Below are positions 23,225 to 34,604 of a stretch of 64,000 bases of DNA, piece after piece. The position numbers and the translations under genes are program-made. The notes below the pieces were generated by a model, which did no database searches, had not been told where the DNA came from, and saw only the letters and a program-made list of their open reading frames with translations. This DNA comes from Urechis unicinctus (lineage: Eukaryota; Annelida; Polychaeta; Xenopneusta; Urechidae). Each line of letters opens with the position of its first letter. Positions within the stretch are counted from its first letter, which is position 1. Where the stretch lies: contig CM067356.1 in the NCBI GenBank assembly GCA_034190875.2, forward strand, positions 17,910,706 through 17,974,705, read 5' to 3'.

Positions 23225-25030
23225 TGTTGTTGTTTTAATGATATTTAGACTTAACGAAGTCCTGTTCGCTTAAGCTCGTTTGATATTTGGAATTGACGAA
23301 TTTCGATATTTGGGCTTACGGAAGTCCTGTTCTTGTTTGATATTAGGACTCGTCCCAAAGGGTAGTGCGTCCTGTCCTTACTTACGCACACGTTCTTGTT
23401 GTTGTTGATTTAATGATATTTAGACTGAACGAAGTCCTGTTCGCTTAAGCTCGTTTGATATTTGGACTTGACGAAGTCCTGTTCGCTTAAGCTCGTTTGA
23501 TATTTGGGCTTAAGGAAGTCCTGTTCGCTTAAGCTCGTTTGATATTAGGACTTAACGAAGTCCTGTTCGCTTAAGCTCGTTTGATATTAGGACTTAACGA
23601 AGTCCTGTTCGCATAAGCTCGTTTGATATTTGGACTTAACGAAGTCCTGTTAGCTTAAGCTCGTTTGATATTTGGGCTTAAGGAAGTCCTGTTCGCTTAA
23701 GCTCGTTTGATATTAGGACTTAACGAAGTCCTGTTCGCTTAAGCTCGTTTGATATTTGGACTTAACGAAGTCCTGTTCGCTTAAGTTTTGTTTGATATTA
23801 GGACCTAACGAAGTCCTGTTCGCTTAAGCTCGTTTAATATTTGAACTTAACGAAGTCCTGTTCGCTGAAGCTCGTTTGATATTTGGACTTGACGAAGTCC
23901 TGTTCGCTTAAGCTCGTTTGATATTTGAACTTAACGAAGTCCTGTTCGCTGAAGCTCGTTTGATATTAGGACTTAACGAAGTCCTGTTCGCATAAGCTCG
24001 TTTGATATTTGGACTTAACGAAGTCCTGTTAGCTTAAGCTCGTTTGATATTTGGACTTAACGAAGTCCTGTTAGTTTAAGCTCGTTTGATATTTGAACTT
24101 AACGAAGTCCTGTTCGCTTAAGCTCGTTTGATATTTGGACTTAACGAAGTCCTGTAAGCTTAAGCTCGTTTGATATTTGGACTTAACGAAGTCCTGTAAG
24201 CTTAAGCTCGTTTGATATTTGGACTTAACGAAGTCCTGTTAGTTTAAGCTTGTTTGATATTTGAACTTAACGAAGTCCTGTTCGCTTAAGCTCGTTTGAT
24301 ATTTGAACTTAACGAAGTCCTGTTCGCTGAAGCTCGTTTGATATTTTGACTTAACGAAGTCCTGTTAGCTTAAGCTCGTTTGATATTTGGACTTAACGAA
24401 GTCCTGTTCGCTTAAGCTCGTTTAATATTTGAACTTAATGAAGTCCTGTTCGCTGAAGCTCGTTTGATATTTGGACTTAACGAAGTCCTGTTCGCTTAAG
24501 CTCGTTTAATATTTGAACTTGACGAAGTCCTGTTCGCTTAAGCTCGTTTGATATTTGGACTTGACGAAGTCCTGTTAGCTTAAGCTCGTTTGATATTTGG
24601 ATTTAACGAAGTCCTGTAAGCTTAAGCTCGTTTGATATTTGGACTTAACGAAGTTCTGTTAGTTTAAGCTCGTTTGATATTTGAACTTAACGAAGTCCTG
24701 TTCGCTGAAGCTCGTTTGATATTTGGACTTAACGAAGTCCTGTTAGCTTAAGCTCGATTGATATTTGGACTTAACGAACTCCTGTAAGCTTAAGCTCGTT
24801 TGATTTTTGGACTTAACGAAGTCCTGTTAGTTTAAGCTCGTTTGATATTTGGACTTAACGAAGTCCTGTTAGCTTAAGCTCGTTTGATATTTGGACTTAA
24901 CGAAGTCCTGTAAGCTTAAGCTCGTTTGATATTTGGACTTAACGAAGTCCTGTTAGTTTAAGCTCGTTTGGTATTTCGACTTAACGAAGTCCTGTTAGCT
25001 TAAGCTCGTTTGATATTTTGACTTAAGCTC
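23225..25030. repeat. 42-bp satellite array, ~43 copies
   Basis: Uniform 42-bp period. Core words are GACTTAACGAAGTCCTGTT, GCTTAAGCTCGTTTGATATT; the first contains the inverted halves GACTT and AAGTC and the second the palindrome GCTTAAGC. Variants (TTCGCTTAAG, TTAGCTTAAG, TAAGCTTAAG, TTCGCTGAAG) recur in blocks, which suggests higher-order copying of several units at a time. It ends about 650 bp beyond the stop codon of the neuropeptide gene. Confidence 0.95.
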
Positions 25031-25374
25031 TTTTTCTGATTGATTGCTAGTCTACAAGCTTCGCTGTCCTAGCTTTGTTTATGCAGTTGCGTTTTGTAGA
25101 CTCCTTTACAACAACCACATACATGATGCAAAGCCCCAGTGAACTTACACAGAAAGACAAATTCTTGTTAAATTCAAACTTTATTTTTATACTTTTTCTT
25201 ATTGCTCCAACAAAGGTGAAAGGCAACCATAGATCATGTGACTTCCGGTTGAACTGGGCATGGGAAGCGACGTCTCCTCCGAATTCAACACAAAACCACA
25301 GGACAACTACTAGAGCATGTATCATAATAAGAACAGGATCCTGTACCACGCTGCATCATGACTAGTACACGCTG

Positions 25375-25562
25375 CATGCTAGATCTGTACTCACGCTGTA
25401 TCACGACTAGTACTGTATCCAGTATCGCGCTGTATCATGACTAGTACTGTATCCTGTAATCACGCTGTATCATGACTTGTACTGGATCCTGTAATCACGC
25501 TGTATCATGACTAGTACTGGGTCCTCAATCACTCAGTATCATGACTATTGATTAGGAGTCAG
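25375..25562. repeat. ~36-bp minisatellite in the 3' flank of the neuropeptide gene
   Basis: Five copies of a unit with CACGCTGTATCATGACTAGT and ACTGTATCCTGTAAT. It lies just beyond the stop codon at 25675 on the gene's 3' side. A minus-strand AATAAA is present beyond it (TTTATT near 25185), and TTTTATTTG at about 25634-25642 may also serve. Confidence 0.82.
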
Positions 25563-25674
25563 CATGGACTACGTATCCCTGCTGCCGTTGCTCGGATTTT
25601 CGCGGCGAAATTTTGTCCACAGTTCACGAATCAAATAAAACATTTTGTAAATCTTTCATTTCCTATTTTCTCGA

Positions 25675-28600
25675 CTAAGACCGGGGCGTCCCCGTGCCGA
25701 GTCGTCGCTTCATTTCTTTGATCAGTGACTCATAGTCGTCTGTTTGTGGTTCATGGACGGACTGCGAGGATTTTCCAATGTCCCACCAATGACTTCCGGT
25801 TCCAAATGGTCGCTTGGAGGCGCTGATGGCCTCAGTATGTCTCAAGTTACTCAGGAGAGCAGCGGTTTCATCGGCTTCCTCCATCTCTTGAATCTGCTTT
25901 TCTGCGAGAGAGTTCGACTTAGATTTCGGTATACTTCCTAACCGTGACAAGCTGTCTATAAAATGGCGTCTGGGGAAATTCCAGTTGGACCCTACAAAAG
26001 GGCGTTTGTCGGAATCAGTCAAATCCGAATCTTCAAACGAATCTTTATCAAAACCTTGAAAGTCTCTAACTTCAAATGGTTCCTTCGTCAGCTCTTCCCT
26101 GAAAAGTCGTTTTTCATCCAACTTCCAATTAGCACCGCCAAAGGGTCGCTTTTCATCTACCTTCCAATTAGCACCGCCAAAGGGTCGCTTTTCATCTACC
26201 TTCCAATTAGCACCGCCAAAGGGTCGCTTTTCATCTACCTTCCAATTAGCACTGCCAAAGGGCTGCTTTTCATCCAACTTCCAATTAGCACCGCCAAAGG
26301 GCCGCTTTTCATCCAACTTCCAATTAGCACCGCCAAAGGGTCGCTTTTCATCTACCTTCCAATTAGCACCACCAAAGGGCCGTTTTTCATCCAACTTCCA
26401 ATTAGCACCACCAAAGGGTCGCTTTTCGTCAAACTTCCAATTAGCACCGCCAAAGGGCCGCTTTTCATCCAACTTCCAATTAGCACCGCCAAAAGGCCGC
26501 TTTTCATCCAACTTCCAATTAGCACCGCCAAAGGGCCGCTTTTCATCAAACTTCCAATTAGCACCGCCAAAGGGTCGTTTTTCATCCAACTTCCAATTAG
26601 CACCGCCAAAGGGCCGCTTTTCATCCAACTTCCAATTAGCACCGCCAAAGGGCCGCTTTTCATCAAACTTCCAATTAGAACCGCCAAAGGGCCGCTTTTC
26701 ATCAAACTTCCAATTAGAACCGCCAAAGGGCCGCTTTTCATCAAACTTCCAATTAGAACCGCCAAAGGGCCGCTTTTCATCAAACTTCCAATTAGCACCG
26801 CCAAAGGGTCGTTTTTCATCCATCTTCCAAATAGCACCGCCAAAGGGCCGCTTTTCCTCAAACTTCCAATTAGAACCACCAAAGGGCCGCTTTTCATCCA
26901 ACTTCCAATTAGAACCGCCAAAGGGTCGTTTTTCATCAACCTTCCAATTTGAACCGCCAAAGGGTCGTTTTTCATCGACCTTCCAATTTGAACCGCCGAA
27001 GGGCCGCTTTTCATCAGTATTTTGGGAACTTGAAATGGATCTACCAATATTCCAGTTTCCGCTTCCGAACGGTCGCTTCATGGCCGAGCTCTGTGGGTCT
27101 GAGCCATCTTCTTCTTGGACATTGCCATCAACATTAAAACGGAAGAATTCTGCTCCATCTGCAAGGTGAGCTGGCTGCTCTGCTGAGAAACCTTCGCCGA
27201 CCACCTCTGGCACGCGTCTTGCTCGAAGGCCTGCAACAGCAACACATAGCTCGTAGCATTTGGCTGGTGTTGTGAGGGTATTTCTTGTTTCTCTTCTGTA
27301 GTGGCCTGAGCAGTATACTCAGACAGATCAAGACTTCACTGCGTACGAGATATATTTATTGACTACGATACCAACACCGCGTTATTACCGGTCTTATGCT
27401 GTATATATTGGAGTCGCGTCCACCCGCTTCGGATCCTGGGGGTAAGCTCCCGAAACTTGGACGCTCCTTCAATATATACACAATCCCATGTCCCCTCATG
27501 AGACCAGCACTACCTGTAATTGGCTGACCAATCACAGGCGGCCACTTTACTGACCGATTACAACGAGGCCCATACATATTATGTTACAGTGGAGTATACC
27601 TTTAAGGGCATGATGTGGAGTTTAAAAATAAACGGATTAAACCATACAACACTGGTAACCTGCCCCCGTGCATTGCTCACGTTTGATCTCATTAGGAGAG
27701 ACGCTATGGTTTTTTTTATTCTCGTGAGTAAAATATGTTTCGGGGTAGCATCGCACGGATTGGTAGAACTCCCCAGTCTGCATATTTAGGTCACGATCGT
27801 CATTGAAGAATCGACTTGTCTGATATTGCATCATCAACATTGAGACTTCTTTCCGTACTTTCTATTGCGCAGTGAAATACAGTTGATGATATGGTATGCA
27901 CATTTTCTACTTCATTTCAAGGAGAACTATGACCTTTTTTCAAGTGCAGTCTGATTGGTTAAGCTTGACATAATTAACATAAATCCGGTTTTGTTCTCTT
28001 TCAAATGATTCGACTGGAAAGTCAAGACTGAAAGTCAATATTTTTACACGTGGCCGCCGCCATAACTGTTTATATGATGCCACAGATCGGCTGTGGTGCG
28101 GTGCTGCTGACAACTTCCTTCTTAACTGAGCTACAGACCAGAAGTGTTAATAATCTTCCGCACAACTGCCAACAGGCTAACGGGTGAAACGTTGATTTCG
28201 CGAGCAACATCAATAAGGACCGCTGTTACTGGTAGCATTCGGAACGAGTTTGGTCAAATTTATCAACACTGTTCTGTTCCCCTTCCATTAACGCCTTCCA
28301 CTTTACAACTTTTGAGTCGGATTGTATACCCTATCCGATCGGGAACGGCTACGTTATGATCTCAAATCACGACTCAAGTCACTAAAAAACCACGAACAAC
28401 GCGCTAAGAAAAATGGAATAATCTGTATGGGGAGGGATTAAAGGTGTTCAGGGAAACGCCCCCTCGATATTCATGTCAAGGCTTCCACGGAGGAGAGACC
28501 GATGTCAGTGTGCCTTTACAGATGCGAATGCCCTCACAGCGCCTCCTATCGTCAGTCGCTATCCACATGAACCTCGTCAATAATCGATGAAATCAAGCCT

Positions 28601-29490
28601 GCTACCAACCCGAACAGATCAGCAGAACACGACTGTTACAGCGGCCATTAACGAACCTTAATAGCAGTAATACCCAATCGATCCTTCACACGGCCTGAGG
28701 TTCGCTGTCTGGCCATCAGAGCTGTCCCAGCATTTATCAGGAAGGATCGCATCGCCGAGCGACACCTACCTCATTAGCATGCATAGGATACGGATGCCCG
28801 GATCAGCAATCTACTCAGTAGCAGCTAGACTAACGCCATCACCTATCTAGATGCAAATTGTCTGCATCTGAATGAGGAGCCTCCCCCAACCGACCTGGGA
28901 TCAGCGAGATCTCGTCTAAACTAACCGACAGAGGGCACCACCCACATGAGCGGTCACCTGACATTACACCCACAGTGCCAGAGTCCGCAAATCACCAAAT
29001 ACGCACGTAATCCAGCTACTCCGATTTGTGTGTTGTGACCATGTTTCTCTGGGGGTAACACTTCGACATCTGACTACAACAGCAGCTGCTGTACCAACGA
29101 ATCCGTTTACACTCAAATCATACATAATCGTGTTCACCATATATTCCTCGAATGTGTTTCCTTTTATCTGTTCTAACAACTTGACGATCCTGACCAAAGT
29201 GAAACATAACCTTCTAAACAACCTACTTGCTACCAAACACAGAGAACACCTAGCTAGGTGAGTGACGGACTCTCTATATCGCTCCTTCATGCTACCTACA
29301 CAAAACGGGCATCTGGGATTTTTTTCCTGACTTCAACGCTGGCGGTACTGGGTGCGACAATACTTACCCCCTGTGGATTCCTTAGCGATGACCCCATCAT
29401 CCAAAGAGATCACCATGGCAACAACAAATAATTTCCATGACAACACACCCGCCACTGCCATCATTGCGGTGCAGTCTGATGATGGCCAGT
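25675..29490 (-). CDS. Multi-copy neuropeptide precursor (PFGGxNWK-type peptides), 575 residues
   Basis: Two coding exons, 29490-29368 (ATG at 29464) and 27305-25675, are joined by a GT-AG intron with matching phase 1; the acceptor at 29491 follows a TTTTTTCAG tract. Residues 1-27 form a signal peptide (hydrophobic LFVVAMVISL, likely cut after GVIA). An acidic spacer with KCYELC and an RARR site follows. PFGSGNWNIGR comes next, then 23 tandem 13-residue units, PFGG(S/A)NWKxDEKR with x = V, L, F or M, spanning residues 134-432. After an acidic spacer come PFVGSNWNFPRR and PFGTGSHWWDIGK. Lys-Arg sites predict release of peptides such as PFGGANWKLDE by prohormone convertases in the secretory pathway. 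The first and last family members end in Gly-Arg or Gly-Lys, so they could be amidated. One unit junction reads EKQ instead of EKR. No named molluscan neuropeptide family was recognised. The architecture resembles pedal-peptide or FCAP-type precursors, but the sequence does not. Confidence 0.88.
26107..27003 (-). repeat. Coding 39-bp tandem repeat of the peptide precursor (23 units)
   Basis: In-frame repeat inside the neuropeptide exon. Ser-type units (GGSNWK) cluster at the 5' end and Ala-type (GGANWK) at the 3' end, with runs of the same x residue. This indicates spread by unequal exchange. The opposite strand also stays open for 329 codons, which is a by-product. Confidence 0.95.
27306..29367. 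other. Intron 2 of the neuropeptide gene
   Basis: GT-AG intron on the minus strand (donor GTAAGTATT at 29367, acceptor TGCTCAG ending at 27306). It holds only short open frames and no recognisable element. Confidence 0.6.
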
Positions 29491-29505
29491 CTGAAAAAAC
29501 ATATG

Positions 29506-30520
29506 AAGACACGCTCAGTTTGTCGGCAGCCATCATGGAGACTCTCAATATATCTGGAGTCTCATTCAATTTGTAGGGGACATTATGGGGATTCGCAATA
29601 TATCTGGAGACACACTCAATTTGTAGAGGACATTATGGGGATTCGCATTATATCTAAAGACACACTCAGTTTGTAGGAGACATTATGGGGACTCGCATTA
29701 TATCTAAAGACACTCAATTTGTAGGGGACATTAAGGGAACTCGCAATATATCTAAAGACACACTCAGTTTGTAGGGGACATTATGGAGACTCGCAGTATA
29801 TCTAAAGACACACTCAGTTTGTAGGAGACATTATGGGAACTCGCATTATATCTAAAGACACAATCAGTTTGTAGGGGACATTATGGGGATTCGCAATATA
29901 TCTAAAGACACACTCAGTTTGTAGGAGACATTATGGGAACTCGCATTATATCTAAAGACACAATCAGTTTGTAGGGGACATTATGGGGATTCGCAATATA
30001 TCTAAAGACACACTCAGTTTGTAGGAGACATTATGGGAACTCGCATTATATAAAGACACAATCTAGGGGACATTAAGATCACACTCAGTTTGTAGGAGAC
30101 ATTATGGGAACTCGCATTATATCTAAAGACACACTCAGTTTGTAGGGGACATTATGGGAACTCGCAATATATCTAAAGACACACTCAGTTTGTAGGGGAC
30201 ATTATGGGAACTCGCATTATATCTAAAGACACACTCAGTTTGTAGGGGACATTATGGGAACTCGCATTATATCTAAAGACACACTCAGTTTGTATGGGAC
30301 ATTATGGGAACTCGCAATATATCTAAAGACACACTCAGTATGTAGGGGACATTATGGGAACTCGCAGTATATCTAAAGACACACTCAGTTTGTAGGGGAC
30401 ATTATGGGAACTCGCATTATATCTAAAGACACACTCAGTTTGTAGGGGACATTATGGGAACTCGCAATATATCTAAAGACACACTCAGTTTGTAGGGGAC
30501 ATTATGGGGACTTGCAATAT
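29506..30520. repeat. 50-bp minisatellite adjoining the signal-peptide exon
   Basis: About twenty copies with period 50 and words TTTGTAGGGGACATTATGGG, AACTCGCAATATATC and TAAAGACACACTCAG. The most diverged, apparently founding, copies lie at 29506-29600, directly beside the exon acceptor at 29491. The array is therefore in intron 1 of the neuropeptide gene. Confidence 0.94.
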
Positions 30521-30795
30521 ATCTGTCACACTTGAACTTATAACACTTTTGTGTGTGTATATTTAGATACAGAAGCGACTCGGCTCTCGGAAGCTTGGCA
30601 TTGGAAAGCGGGCGCCTGTGGATTAAGCGCCAATCTCGGTCCTAGCTACCCCACGGCCACAGGAGGCGCTCATCTCTATCAACTCTCATCCGGGTCTTAG
30701 TGTACTGTTATTTATCAAATTAGCCGATAAGCATTCAGCCAACAGAAATACACCGAGGTTCTTGATGACTTCAGATGTGGCATTTTCATCGTTAC

Positions 30796-31476
30796 ACCTG
30801 ATCCCAGGAGTAACACCTGCTCACTTGAGTCACTCCTGGTCACTGGGGTCACACCTGATCCCCGGGATCACCCATGATCACTGGGGTCACACCTGATCAC
30901 AGGAGTAACACCTGATCACAGGAGTCACTACTGGTCACGGGATTCACACCTGATCATTGGGTTCACACCTGATCACAGAAGTCACACCTGATCACAAAAG
31001 TCACACCTGATCACTGAAGTCACACCTGATCACATGAGTAACACCTGGTCACTGAAGTCACACCTGATCACAGAAGTTACACCTTATCAGAGGAGTTGCG
31101 CCTTGTCACTAGAATCACATCTGATCACTGGAATCACCCCTGATCACTGAAGTCATACCTGATCACAGAATTCACGCCTGATCACAGGAGTCACACCTGA
31201 TCCCTGCGGTCAGCCCTGATCACTGGAGTCACACCTGATTACTAGAGTCATACCTGATTTCTAGAGTTACTCCTGATCCCTGAAAACTGGGGCCACCCCT
31301 GATCTCTAGTGTAACCCCTGATGTGTGGAATCACACATGATCTCGCGAGTCGCATCTGATCATTGAGATCACACCTGATCACTGTATTCACACCTGATCA
31401 TTGAGATCACACCTGATCACTGTAGTCACACCTGATCTCTGGAGTCTCACTTGATCACTGTAGTCACACCTGTGAC
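30796..31476. repeat. 19-bp minisatellite (TGATCACNGNAGTCACACC)
   Basis: About 35 copies, some degenerate, with period 19. Most units contain TCACACCT, the T-box core, plus the palindrome TGATCA. The array lies in the proposed intron 1 of the neuropeptide gene. Confidence 0.92.
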
Positions 31477-31489
31477 CTACTATCTATTC

Positions 31490-32370
31490 TCGACGACATC
31501 CCACTGTTAAAAGCGCGATTGTTGGAGTGAGAGATCTTCCATGCAGTCACTGATACAATATGTAAGTCAATGCTCGGCTGCATTATATGTGGTGCCCTCT
31601 GGCGGACAACAATGCATCTCGTGTCAGGCTCCTGTTGAACAAGCTACATTGTTGTCGGACGCTGGGCAAACACTGGGAAAATGACGCGCGCCTGCAGCGT
31701 AGCGCGTAGTCAAGCACACTACACCCCCCCCCCCCCCAACTTAACCCCTCCCCACTACAGGTGTTTGTTGGACGCCTCAGTACGCAGGAACGCAGGCACT
31801 AACGCTACCCTCGGAGTACAATAATGGTGATATAGGTTTAAACGCGATGGAACACATTCAAGAAATTACGCATGCACCCTGTCCAGCTCGGAAAGTGACA
31901 TCGAGAACCGAATGTCCATTATCGCAACAATTAATTCTCCGATAAATAAATTATTCCCCAGAATAAATCAATTACTAGTCAAGTGGTATTTGTGCAGCCT
32001 AATGGGCGCGTCATTGTTCGAGAAATAGCAAATCTCTTCCGCGCTTGCGCAATCTCGTCGACTTGAGTTAGTCTCATCAGCATAGGTGCTGCTGTATGTA
32101 AATCACCAAGAAAATGGATTGTGATAATACAGGCGATATTATGCTGTATTCGCGCACTGGGAGCGGGATGACGTGGTATGGGGAGAGTGGCGTAGTTGCC
32201 GCGTGAGCCATAAAGCTGATGATGACAGGCGAGCAAGCTAATGAAGCTCGGCTTGTTGTGCAATCGTCCTAAAAAGGAGTGTTCTTTAGTGGCACACGTA
32301 CGGGACCTCCTGGTGGGCGGAGCCAATGAGGAGGGGCATAATTTGATTTACTGTTACAATAGGACAATTA
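31490..32370. other. No gene seen (within intron 1 of the neuropeptide gene)
   Basis: Unique sequence with a poly-C run at about 31726-31737. A 115-residue minus frame (31979-32326) has no recognisable features. Confidence 0.4.
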
Positions 32371-32379
32371 CCCCACCCG

Positions 32380-32577
32380 CACTCGTTGGACTACCCCACC
32401 TTACCCCACCACTAGTTGGACTACCCCACCCTACCCCGCCACTTGTTGGACTACCCCACCTTACCCCGCCACTAGTTGGACTACCCCACCTTACCCCGCC
32501 ACTCGTTGGACTACCCCACCTTACCCCGCCACTTGTTGGACTACCCCACCTTACCCCGCCACTCGTTGGACTAATTC
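32380..32577. repeat. 30-bp minisatellite
   Basis: Seven copies of GTTGGACTACCCCACCTTACCCCGCCACT-type units (core TTGGACTACCCCACCTTACC). The period of 30 keeps both strands open, but this is not a gene. Confidence 0.93.
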
Positions 32578-32579
32578 TA

Positions 32580-33552
32580 GTTAATAAGTGAATGTTGAAT
32601 GTTAACGCTCTGTTTGGCATTAAGAAGAAAATGCACCACCTGGTGGCCTGTGATCCATTGCTGATGACTTTCAGTGCTGCTCTAACGTTCTCATCACTCA
32701 CTGGTCACTACCCGACGATAGCCTCAGGACATGGTCGGCGCCGCATTCGGCGGGACTCAGCGATTGTGTGGTCAGCGAATGCAGACGTCTACATACGTAG
32801 AACTTGCGAAAGATGTTTGCGATTCCTATGTGAATAAATAACAGACTGTAGTCTAAACTGACATCAGGCGCCGATTGCTCTACTTCTGTGGCTTCGCAGC
32901 GCGTCAATTGTACAATAAGCTGGTCAGCCAACCATGTCGAGGCAGCACCTGCTGTTAACGGCCATGTGAGGCGTCTACAAACATGGCCGCCTAGCCTACT
33001 CTTCTGTGAAATATTAAATTGTTGTAGGTTATTTCGTAATATTTGCTGTTTGAATCTTTTACAATTTATGATAACCACTCATTTGTCGGCCAAATTTTCC
33101 AAATAGCAAGCATTTCCTTGAGAACGTCCGCTTGGTGTGGACTGGTCTTGAGAGCGTCCGCTTTGTGTGGACTGGTCTTAAGAGCGTCCACTTGGTGTGG
33201 GCTGGTCTTGCAGGTGATAAATAACCTCACTCGACGAATGGCCTTGCGTATATATTTTGTCGATTAAGTGGGAAAAGTATGTGATTTTGGCATATTTGAT
33301 AGAAATAAACATGAGCAAGGGGGTGTGGGGAACCCCCCCCCCTCTTATGACACGACACAGTTGACCCCCCCCCCCCCCCCCCCCCCCCCCATTGAATGAA
33401 GCCCTTCTTGCTTGCCATATCTCCGCATGGTCACATTACATACCGTAACTGGCATCATATTTGCCTTCGTTTGATTATATATCGCAAGTCTTTATGGTTT
33501 GTGAGGCGCTCTAAAATATTGGACACCAACAACAAGTATTTACCAACATTCA
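32580..33552. other. No gene seen; small repeats
   Basis: It contains three copies of a 30-bp unit (GAGCGTCCGCTTTGTGTGGA, 33122-33215) and a 24-base poly-C run at 33366-33390. It lies in the proposed intron 1 of the neuropeptide gene. Confidence 0.5.
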
Positions 33553-33557
33553 CTTAC

Positions 33558-33654
33558 CTGTGACGGGAATGGATCGCTGGTTGACTTCACCTGTCTCTGG
33601 GTCGTAAAAACTGGGTGTCCCGCGGAGAAGAGGGAAGGTAGCCGCGGTCTGGCT
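33558..33654 (-). promoter_or_regulatory. TATA promoter and untranslated first exon, probably of the neuropeptide gene
   Basis: On the minus strand, CTTATAAAGCC (TATAAA at 33679-33674) is followed about 25-30 bases on by TCAG (A at 33654), a plausible initiator. The transcribed sequence then reaches a consensus donor, GTCACAG then GTAAGTGAATG, at 33558/33557. The next strong minus-strand acceptor before a signal peptide is at 29491. A non-coding first exon is therefore inferred for the neuropeptide gene, with a 4.1-kb intron. The TATA box and donor are seen directly; the link to the gene is inference. Confidence 0.55.
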
Positions 33655-33794
33655 GACTGCAGGGACGTCTGGCTTTATAAGGGAGCTGGCGGTGACGCAG
33701 CTAGCCTCCCACAGACTACATTCACTTCACGACAGGAGTTCGTATTGATCCCTTCATACGGCGCAAACAACTATAAGCAGTTATCATCAGGAGA

Positions 33795-34545
33795 GTTTGT
33801 GGTCTAGCGAAAAAGGTTGGTGGTCTTAGTGAGAGTTGGAGGTGGAGCGAAGGCAGTCTGATTGAGAGTTGAGGCGTGGCGAGAGAGGGAGGTTGTCTGA
33901 GTGAGAGTTGGAGGTGGAGCGGGAGAGGGACGTAGTCTGAATGAGAGTTGAGGCGTCGCGAGAGAGGGAGGTAGTCTGATTGAGATTTGAGGCGTCGCGA
34001 GAGAGGGAGGTTGTCTGAGTGAGAGTTGGAGGTGGAGCGGGAGAGGGAGGTAGTCTGAGTGAGAGTTGGAGGTAGAGCGAGAGAGGGAGGTAGTGTGAGG
34101 GAGAGTTGGAGCGGGAGAGGGAGGTAGTCTGAGTGAGAGTTGGAGGTGGAGCGGGAGAGGGAGGTAGTGTGAGGGAGTGTTGGAGGTGGAGCGGAAGAGG
34201 GAGGTAGTCTGAGTGAGAGTTGGAGGTGGAGCGGGAGAGGGAGGTAGTCTGAGTGAGAGTTGGAAGTGGAGAGGGAGGTATTCTGAGTGAGAGTTGGAGG
34301 TGGAGCGGGAGAGGGAGGTAGTCTGAGTGAGATTGGAGGTGGAGCGGGAGAGGGAGGTAACCTGAGTGAGAGTTGGAGGTGGAGCGGGAGAGGGAGGTAT
34401 TCTGAGTGAGAGTTGGAGGTGGAGCGGGAGAGGGAGGTAGTGTGAGGGAGTGTTGGAGGTATTGTGAGAGTTAAAAGTGGCTGAGTGAGAGTTTGTGGTG
34501 GAGCAACAGAAGGAAGTGGTCTGAGTGAGTGTTGGTAGTGTGTGA
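33795..34545. repeat. 40-bp purine-rich minisatellite upstream of the neuropeptide promoter
   Basis: About seventeen copies with words GAGAGTTGGAGGTGGAGCGG and GAGAGGGAGGTAGTCTGAGT. It starts about 120 bp upstream of the TATA box at 33679. Confidence 0.94.
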
Positions 34546-34604
34546 GGGGGCGAACTGAGTAATAGTAATGGTAAAATTGGGGTTCGACGTCACTTTCAAC
34601 AACG

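Noticed and set aside
25963..26952. 329-codon plus-strand frame antisense to the neuropeptide repeats
   Set aside because: It is the reverse reading of the 39-bp coding repeat; the minus strand has signal peptide, splice sites and convertase sites.
28964..29290. 108-codon minus frame upstream of the neuropeptide exon as a separate gene
   Set aside because: It lies in the intron, has no domain, and its ATG lacks support.
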